The translations under genes were made by a program, and so were the position numbers. The notes under the pieces were generated by a model. It saw only the letters and a list, made by a program, of their open reading frames with translations. It had not been told where the DNA came from and did not search any database. From JBCFBK01 sp038562555 (GTDB lineage: Bacteria; Bacteroidota; Bacteroidia; Bacteroidales; Prolixibacteraceae), in assembly GCA_038562555.1 (NCBI GenBank), contig JBCFBK010000001.1, forward strand, positions 305,140 through 369,139: a DNA stretch of 64,000 bases, in the 5' to 3' direction. Below are positions 58,592-64,000 of the stretch, one piece after another (the stretch's first letter is position 1; every line of letters begins with the position of its first letter).

Positions 58592-60448
58592 TTATTCCCA
58601 TCCCGGATTCTGTTCCAACGCAGGGTTTAACGCCAAATCATCATAGGGCAACGGGTATAGATAGTAATAACTTTTCCATCCATAACCTGATGCTACCGGA
58701 TCTCCGAAAAATTCAATATATCCTTCATCACCCCCTCCTTTAAACTTTAATTTACACTGACTAGCCTTTGAAATTACGCCATCTTTAACGAGTTGTTGTT
58801 TGCTATACCAACGTCCGAGTTTTTGTTTATTCGCATATTCTCCCTTTTTCCAACGACGAATGTCATCGAACCGAAAACCGTCTGCCATTAATTCAACTCT
58901 TCTCTCTCTTCGAATTTCCCATAAAACAGGATCAACTGCAGGATCACGGTTAGGGTCAAAGCTCGCTGTAATATCAGTTACAACCATATCTGCAACTTCA
59001 GCACGTTTGCGTAATTGATTAATCGTCTTATTGGCTATATCCTGATCAAACCCACCTAATTCCCACATTACTTCCGCATAATTCAACATCACTTCCGACA
59101 TGCGGAAAAGAGGCATGTCGGACGAGCAGGCGGTTATGGTAAAGGGATCGATATAAGTCAAATGTTTATAAGCGCGATAACCTCCTTCCGTAACCATAAA
59201 AGTAAATCCGCCGTTATGTTGGTTAAAGTGCGGAATAAACTTTACGACGTTACCTCCGGGCTGCCGAATCGGGAGCATTTTACGGTTCGTTTCGGAAATT
59301 CTCTCCATTACAGGAAAATATGAAGCATATTTCACACTATCGGCTTTCGAAACACCTTCTTTAGTTCCTATATGCCACCATTCTTTGGTATTACTTTGCG
59401 GGGGTGTCGCTACTCTATATGGCGGAGCCACCGTATATAACAGCCGTATGTCACGATCTTGAAATTCGGTGTAAGGATCTTTTTCGTCATCAGGATATTT
59501 AAACAGGCTGCTGTTGGTAATAGGCCTGCCATCCTTGCACAAATAACTATCCACAGCGTCTTTACTAAATTCATAGCGTGAAGAGGCATTCACCATGTTC
59601 AACATAATCTGGTGTGTGCTTAAAGAAAGTTCATACTGGCGGAATAAAAGAATGCCGGTCATTCCCGTTAAATCCGCCGAACAAAACTCGTCGTCATAAC
59701 GGGAGTGCAGGGTAGGATATTTTTCTACCAATTCTGCTGAAACACGTCTACATTCCGCCAAATAAGTACCAGCGTCATTTAAGCCGTGATATTTGCGCCA
59801 GGTTCCCTCAAAAAGGCAAAAACGGGAGATCAAGGCTTTTACGACATCCGGAGTGATCGTATTGACACCGTCTCCTTCCTGCTTAATATGTTGCTCCGCA
59901 TATTGAAGGTCCCTTAATATATTCTGGGCTACAAGATCCCTGCTATCCCTGGGCGCATACAACTCCGGGGATTTGTCGTTCAATGCATGTTCTACCCAGA
60001 CAAGATCACCAAACATAGCCAGCATTTTATAATAACGGAAAGAACGGAAAAACAGCCCTACTCCACGCCAATGATCCTTTTCTGCATCTATCATAACCGA
60101 GTTGTCCACATTATCCAACATAACGTTAACCCTTCGGATATAGTCATAATTCCATTCACCGCTGTTTTTTACCACGGTCACTTTCTGCCAGGCCCAGTCG
60201 CATTCTCCGTTGGCTGCTCCCCAAAAGCAATTGTCGGCTGCCTGCTCAAACGCATAAATTTGTTGGTTTGCGTAGGCACCAAGCTCTTCGTACAGCCCCC
60301 AGGTATAAGTTTTAAAATTATCGTACGTCACAAATGCCGTTTCTTCCGTCTGCTGATCCAAGGGGTATTTCTCCAGATACTCATCATTCAGGCAACCAGC
60401 CATTATTAAGGATGCGCTGCTGATCAAATATATAATATGCTTCTTCAT
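58592..60448 (-). CDS. SusD/RagB-family glycan-binding lipoprotein
   Basis: A 618-residue outer-membrane lipoprotein with lipobox L-I-M-A-G-C (Cys 19). The helical TPR-like SusD fold is seen in the family landmarks Y-L-E-K-Y-P-L-D, F-F-R-S-F-R-Y-Y-K-M-L, and W-E-I-R-R-E-R-R-V-E-L-M-A-D-G-F-R-F-D-D-I-R-R-W. The last block is the typical C-terminal motif. SusD proteins cover the SusC pore and bind the oligosaccharide to be imported. It follows susC by 5 bp. Confidence 0.95.
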   Translation of the reverse strand: MKKHIIYLISSASLIMAGCLNDEYLEKYPLDQQTEETAFVTYDNFKTYTWGLYEELGAYANQQIYAFEQAADNCFWGAANGECDWAWQKVTVVKNSGEWNYDYIRRVNVMLDNVDNSVMIDAEKDHWRGVGLFFRSFRYYKMLAMFGDLVWVEHALNDKSPELYAPRDSRDLVAQNILRDLQYAEQHIKQEGDGVNTITPDVVKALISRFCLFEGTWRKYHGLNDAGTYLAECRRVSAELVEKYPTLHSRYDDEFCSADLTGMTGILLFRQYELSLSTHQIMLNMVNASSRYEFSKDAVDSYLCKDGRPITNSSLFKYPDDEKDPYTEFQDRDIRLLYTVAPPYRVATPPQSNTKEWWHIGTKEGVSKADSVKYASYFPVMERISETNRKMLPIRQPGGNVVKFIPHFNQHNGGFTFMVTEGGYRAYKHLTYIDPFTITACSSDMPLFRMSEVMLNYAEVMWELGGFDQDIANKTINQLRKRAEVADMVVTDITASFDPNRDPAVDPVLWEIRRERRVELMADGFRFDDIRRWKKGEYANKQKLGRWYSKQQLVKDGVISKASQCKLKFKGGGDEGYIEFFGDPVASGYGWKSYYYLYPLPYDDLALNPALEQNPGWE

Positions 60449-60453
60449 CTTTA

Positions 60454-63400
60454 TTACAATGTTAGGTTAATACCAAATGAAATTTTTTCCATGTTCGGAT
60501 ACGACCAACCTTTACTTTGCTTGTTTCTGGGCGTTACTTCAGGGTCTATTCCTTTTGGTGTATTAAAATGTGTCCATAAATCTTCACCGCTGAAAAATAC
60601 ATTAATCCGGTCTATATTGATTTTTTGGTACAGCGAAGCAGGTATCGTATAAGACAATGTCACATTTTTCAAGCGTATATACGATCCATCCAAAAGGTAT
60701 CTTGTTTGAACTTGTCTGTTGTGTTTTGAAAAGTTAGCTTCACTGTAAACACGGGAGTAATAAGCCGACGTGTTTTCCTGTGTCCAATAATCAGTCTGAT
60801 GGGAAAGGATCGTAGATGTAGTACCGCTGAAATACGGGAAAACAATGTCATTGTTATACCACAAATCCCTTTTCCCAACACCCTGGAAAAAGAGCGAAAG
60901 GTCAAACCCTTTATAATTGACACCTGCCATTATACCGTATTGATAACGTCTGGTCGTATTTCCGATGATTTTCAAATCGCCCGGATTCGAAACCATATTC
61001 GTTCCTGAATTAATAATGTCATTGTCATCCTGGTCAACATACAAGACGTCGCCAGCCTGTGGGTTTGTCCCTTCCAAACGGGCGATTCCTTCCTTCAGGC
61101 TTCCGTCCTGATCAAAGTCATCGGCTTGGTATAAACGATCGGTTTCAAACCCCCAGATTTCTCCCATTGTTTTACCTACACGATTGATAACATTGCCATT
61201 ATCGTCACGTATTAAACCGACTTCGTTATCAAATTTCGTAATTTTTGTGTATGAATCATATAAATTTAATCCGATACGGTAACCCACATCGCCGATCTTA
61301 TCCCGCCAGTTAATGCTCAGTTCCCACCCTTTGGTTTTAAGGTCCGCTACATTCTCTTCAGGTGCGGCGGCTCCTAGTACTGAAGGCAACTCCATCCCCG
61401 GAGCCAACATATCCATCGTGTTACGGATATAATAGTCAAAAACCAAATCCAGCTTGTTATTAAACAATCCTACATCAACTCCATAGTTATACGTTTGAAC
61501 TCGCTCCCAGGTGAAGTCAGTACTAACCAGCGCCGGCGGCTTTAGCGATGTTACCAAAGCTTTCCCGACCAGCCAGGAGGAATAATAAGCATCCATTCCG
61601 GGAACAAAGAGATAAGGAGTAATGGCCTGGTTACCGATTTCCCCTAAAGAGAACCTCAGTTTTAAATTTGAGAGATACCTCTCCGACCAATCCATAAATG
61701 ATTCTTCAGATACTCTCCATCCTAAAGAAAAGGAAGGGAAAAATCCGAAACGATCATCTTTGGGAAATTTAGAAGAGCCGTCATATCTTCCGTTTGTTTC
61801 AACCAGATACTTGCCGGCATAAGCGTAATTCAAACGATAGAACAAACTGCGGGTTGCATATTGCGTATAATTATCAGTTGCATTTATCTCTCCGGTTCCC
61901 TGGCCTATGGAAGGAAGCTCCTGGTTGATCATGTCCAGCCTGCTTACCGTGTTACTTTCCAAATCGTAATCTTCCTGGTTAAACCCTCCCATGGCCGAAA
62001 AAGAGTGTTTTCCCCAATCTTTGGTATAATTTGCAAAGGCATTTACTGACCGGGTAACGATGCTCCGTTTTTGAATTTGGTATTTGGAATTATCAAAACT
62101 TTTCGATAGTTCCCCAGTTACAGAAATAGTTTCAAATATTTTATTATACGTAACCGTGTTCAAATCTTCAACATTATAGGAGTATTCACCGGTTACCGTT
62201 AAACCAGGCATCAATGTGAGTACTCCACGTCCTAATGCACGTAAATTTCTGTTCTTCTGAATGGCCGGTTCTCCAAGAATAATCGCGGACCTTGGGCTGG
62301 TAGTCAGGTAATATACGCCGTCTTTTGTTCCGCCATCCAAAGGTAAATAAGAATTCCTGGCTAATGCATCACCCCAAATCCCGCCAAATTTTGTTCCGTC
62401 TTCTACTATGCTTTGTTTCCCATCCGCATATTTTATATCTGCCTGTACCTTGAGCCAGTTTGTAACGTCTGACGAAATAAAAGACGAGATGTTATATCGT
62501 TTATAGGTATCCTTATCCGAGTATAAAATACCATCCTCGTCCAACATCCCTAAAGAAATGCGATAAGACGTTTTATCTGACGAGCCGGTCAATGCCACGT
62601 TGTGCGTTTGCTGGAACCCGAATTTATCCATCATATTCCCCACACGGTCAAATTGCTTCAAATAGTAAGTAACCCCCGTCTCCTCGTTTAAATACCGTCC
62701 GTCGGGGAAAGCCGACGGATCTTGTTCATATTGCGCCAATAAATCCAGCCATGTATCCACATCGGCTCCAATCACAGGATCGGTAGTCAAACCCGCATCT
62801 TTGAAACTTTTAACCACATAATAGGGAGATGCCTGTTTGGGCACATTATAAGCGTTGGAAAAAGCAAAGTTGTTGCTGTAATCCAATCTCATCTTTTCAC
62901 CCTGGGTTCCCTGCTTGGTCGTTATAAGAACAACGCCAAACGCCGCACGGGCACCATAAATGGCAGAAGCGGCAGCATCCTTCAATACATTGACCGTTTC
63001 AATGTCATTCGGATTGACCATGGTTATATCCATCGGCATGTTGTCTACCAATACCAAGGGCCCTCCGCCATTAATAGAAGTTATCCCGCGCAGATTTAAA
63101 GACATATCCTCTCCCGGCTTCCCGTTATTACTGGTAATTTGCAATCCCGGAATAGTCCCCACCAAAGCAGAAGACACACTGGTGACCGGCCTGTCACCCA
63201 GTATTTCGTCCATTTTAACAGAACTAATGGCACCTGTTAAGTTCATTTTTTTCTGAACGCCGTATCCTACAGCCACCACTTCTTCAATGCCGACGGTTTC
63301 CTCTTCCAGGGTAACATTAACCGAAGTTTTGTCCGCAACTGATATTTCCTGCGCTCTCATCCCAACAAAAGAGAAAACCAAAAGCGCATTGTTCGGGACA

Positions 63401-63918
63401 TTGGAAAGACTATACGTTCCGTCTGCTCCTGTAATTGTCCCCATGGTTGTGCCTCTTATAACCACAGTTACTCCCGGAAGTGGGGCTCCGGAATCATCAG
63501 TGACTTTGCCGGAAACCGCGTGTGGTTGCCCGACCAGGCCCTGGTGGGTTCCGGCCATAGGTTTGATAATGATATTTTTCCCCACTATCTCATATGTTAT
63601 GGGAAGAACATCTTTTAAATGATCCAATACCTCTTCGACTGTTAAATCCTGAAAGTCAATATCAATTCTTTGGTTTTCATCGATCTGGGCTTTATCGTAA
63701 AAAAAATAAACCTCTGATTGCTCTTCTATTGCATCCAAAATTTTTGCCAGGGACGCATCTTTCATTTTCAAATCCAAATGCGTTTTCTGTGCAGACACCT
63801 GACTCGCCGATACCTGCAAGACAGCCACAAGCATTAAAAAGAAGTTTAATTTCATAATCAAAGTAAGTTTTCTGAGTGTTGGCATACCTCCACCACTCCG
63901 GTGCAATTTTTTTTTCAT
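60454..63918 (-). CDS. SusC/RagA-family TonB-dependent glycan transporter with STN domain
   Basis: A 1154-residue outer-membrane transporter. A signal ends S-A-S-Q-V-S-A-Q (about residue 44). An STN domain (about 45-120, V-Y-F-F-Y-D-K-A-Q-I-D) is followed by a carboxypeptidase-regulatory-like beta domain (about 135-205, V-I-R-G-T-T-M-G-T-I-T-G-A-D-G-T-Y), a TonB-box-like E-E-V-V-A-V-G-Y-G (about 212-220), the plug (about 220-330) and the beta-barrel. The STN domain is usually a sign of control by an anti-sigma/ECF sigma pair, probably encoded just right of the window. Starts upstream of Met 12 or 22 cannot be excluded. Confidence 0.95.
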   Translation of the reverse strand: MKKKLHRSGGGMPTLRKLTLIMKLNFFLMLVAVLQVSASQVSAQKTHLDLKMKDASLAKILDAIEEQSEVYFFYDKAQIDENQRIDIDFQDLTVEEVLDHLKDVLPITYEIVGKNIIIKPMAGTHQGLVGQPHAVSGKVTDDSGAPLPGVTVVIRGTTMGTITGADGTYSLSNVPNNALLVFSFVGMRAQEISVADKTSVNVTLEEETVGIEEVVAVGYGVQKKMNLTGAISSVKMDEILGDRPVTSVSSALVGTIPGLQITSNNGKPGEDMSLNLRGITSINGGGPLVLVDNMPMDITMVNPNDIETVNVLKDAAASAIYGARAAFGVVLITTKQGTQGEKMRLDYSNNFAFSNAYNVPKQASPYYVVKSFKDAGLTTDPVIGADVDTWLDLLAQYEQDPSAFPDGRYLNEETGVTYYLKQFDRVGNMMDKFGFQQTHNVALTGSSDKTSYRISLGMLDEDGILYSDKDTYKRYNISSFISSDVTNWLKVQADIKYADGKQSIVEDGTKFGGIWGDALARNSYLPLDGGTKDGVYYLTTSPRSAIILGEPAIQKNRNLRALGRGVLTLMPGLTVTGEYSYNVEDLNTVTYNKIFETISVTGELSKSFDNSKYQIQKRSIVTRSVNAFANYTKDWGKHSFSAMGGFNQEDYDLESNTVSRLDMINQELPSIGQGTGEINATDNYTQYATRSLFYRLNYAYAGKYLVETNGRYDGSSKFPKDDRFGFFPSFSLGWRVSEESFMDWSERYLSNLKLRFSLGEIGNQAITPYLFVPGMDAYYSSWLVGKALVTSLKPPALVSTDFTWERVQTYNYGVDVGLFNNKLDLVFDYYIRNTMDMLAPGMELPSVLGAAAPEENVADLKTKGWELSINWRDKIGDVGYRIGLNLYDSYTKITKFDNEVGLIRDDNGNVINRVGKTMGEIWGFETDRLYQADDFDQDGSLKEGIARLEGTNPQAGDVLYVDQDDNDIINSGTNMVSNPGDLKIIGNTTRRYQYGIMAGVNYKGFDLSLFFQGVGKRDLWYNNDIVFPYFSGTTSTILSHQTDYWTQENTSAYYSRVYSEANFSKHNRQVQTRYLLDGSYIRLKNVTLSYTIPASLYQKINIDRINVFFSGEDLWTHFNTPKGIDPEVTPRNKQSKGWSYPNMEKISFGINLTL

Positions 63919-63960
63919 AAATTTGAGATGTTAATCGTTTAAAAATGATTTTCTTTTTTG

Positions 63961-63992
63961 ACAACAGGGATAGTTACAGCTATACCTGTTGT
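63961..63992. promoter_or_regulatory. Inverted repeat upstream of susC
   Basis: ACAACAGGGATAG (63961-63973) and CTATACCTGTTGT (63980-63992) form a 13-bp stem with one mismatch and a 6-nt loop, 43 bp before the susC start. On the plus strand it is followed by T5, so it is also a possible terminator for a plus-strand gene, but none is seen. It may be a leader hairpin or operator for susC. Confidence 0.5.
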
Positions 63993-64000
63993 TTTTCAAG

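Overview
The window reads as Bacteroidetes (probably Bacteroidales) DNA. Evidence: CTnDOT-type tra genes (DUF4134 and DUF4133 homologues, a TraG ATPase), Bacteroidetes-style mobA/mobB, a SusC/SusD pair with an STN domain, many S1 sulfatases, and A-rich rather than strong Shine-Dalgarno start regions. There are two blocks. About 1-23.6 kb is part of a conjugative, integrative or plasmid-like element. About 23.7-63.9 kb is a sulfatase-rich polysaccharide utilization locus (PUL). No tRNA, rRNA, CRISPR array, transposase or integrase was recognised, and no outer boundary of the mobile element lies in the window.

Mobile block: on the minus strand, a ParA ATPase, a ribbon-helix-helix-like protein and a membrane protein are followed by an intrinsic terminator. 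Then come traE (VirB2-like), traF (VirB3-like), a TraG/VirB4 ATPase carrying an inserted complete DnaJ J-domain, and four small exported proteins, three of them clear paralogues joined by ATGA overlaps. Upstream are a stand-alone DnaA-domain-IV-like protein, a lipoprotein, the MOBP relaxase with its accessory protein and a candidate oriT, a primase-like protein, a phased 21-bp iteron array beside an AT-rich stretch, and a candidate Rep initiator. Next come a duplicated pair of about 100-residue proteins around a CI-type repressor with palindromic operators, a second lipoprotein paralogous to the first, an unexplained structured non-coding stretch, an RteC-like protein, and an operon of a GNAT protein with a one-piece sensor kinase-receiver-LuxR protein.

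PUL block: every gene is on the minus strand and the gaps are mostly under 60 bp, suggesting very long transcripts. susC-susD lead and end in a strong hairpin. Behind them are ten S1 sulfatases (three with HEAT-like tails, one serine-type with a Tat signal, two recent duplicates), three paralogous exported beta-propeller proteins that could be lyases, an Asp-box lipoprotein, a jelly-roll protein, GH43, GH78 and GH2 enzymes, and two alpha/beta-hydrolase esterases. A tightly overlapping operon for a periplasmic GMC dehydrogenase, its Tat-exported small subunit and a NapC-like octaheme cytochrome c sits in the middle.

The enzymes suggest a heavily sulfated, rhamnose- and uronate-containing polysaccharide such as ulvan or a sulfated pectin-like glycan. 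SusCD would import fragments, sulfatases and esterases would remove decorations, and propeller proteins plus GH2/GH43/GH78 would cut the chain. The GMC-cytochrome operon may oxidise a released sugar in the periplasm. The most novel items are the J-domain inside the conjugation ATPase, the redox operon inside the sulfatase PUL, the three-copy propeller family and the plasmid-style iteron replicon.
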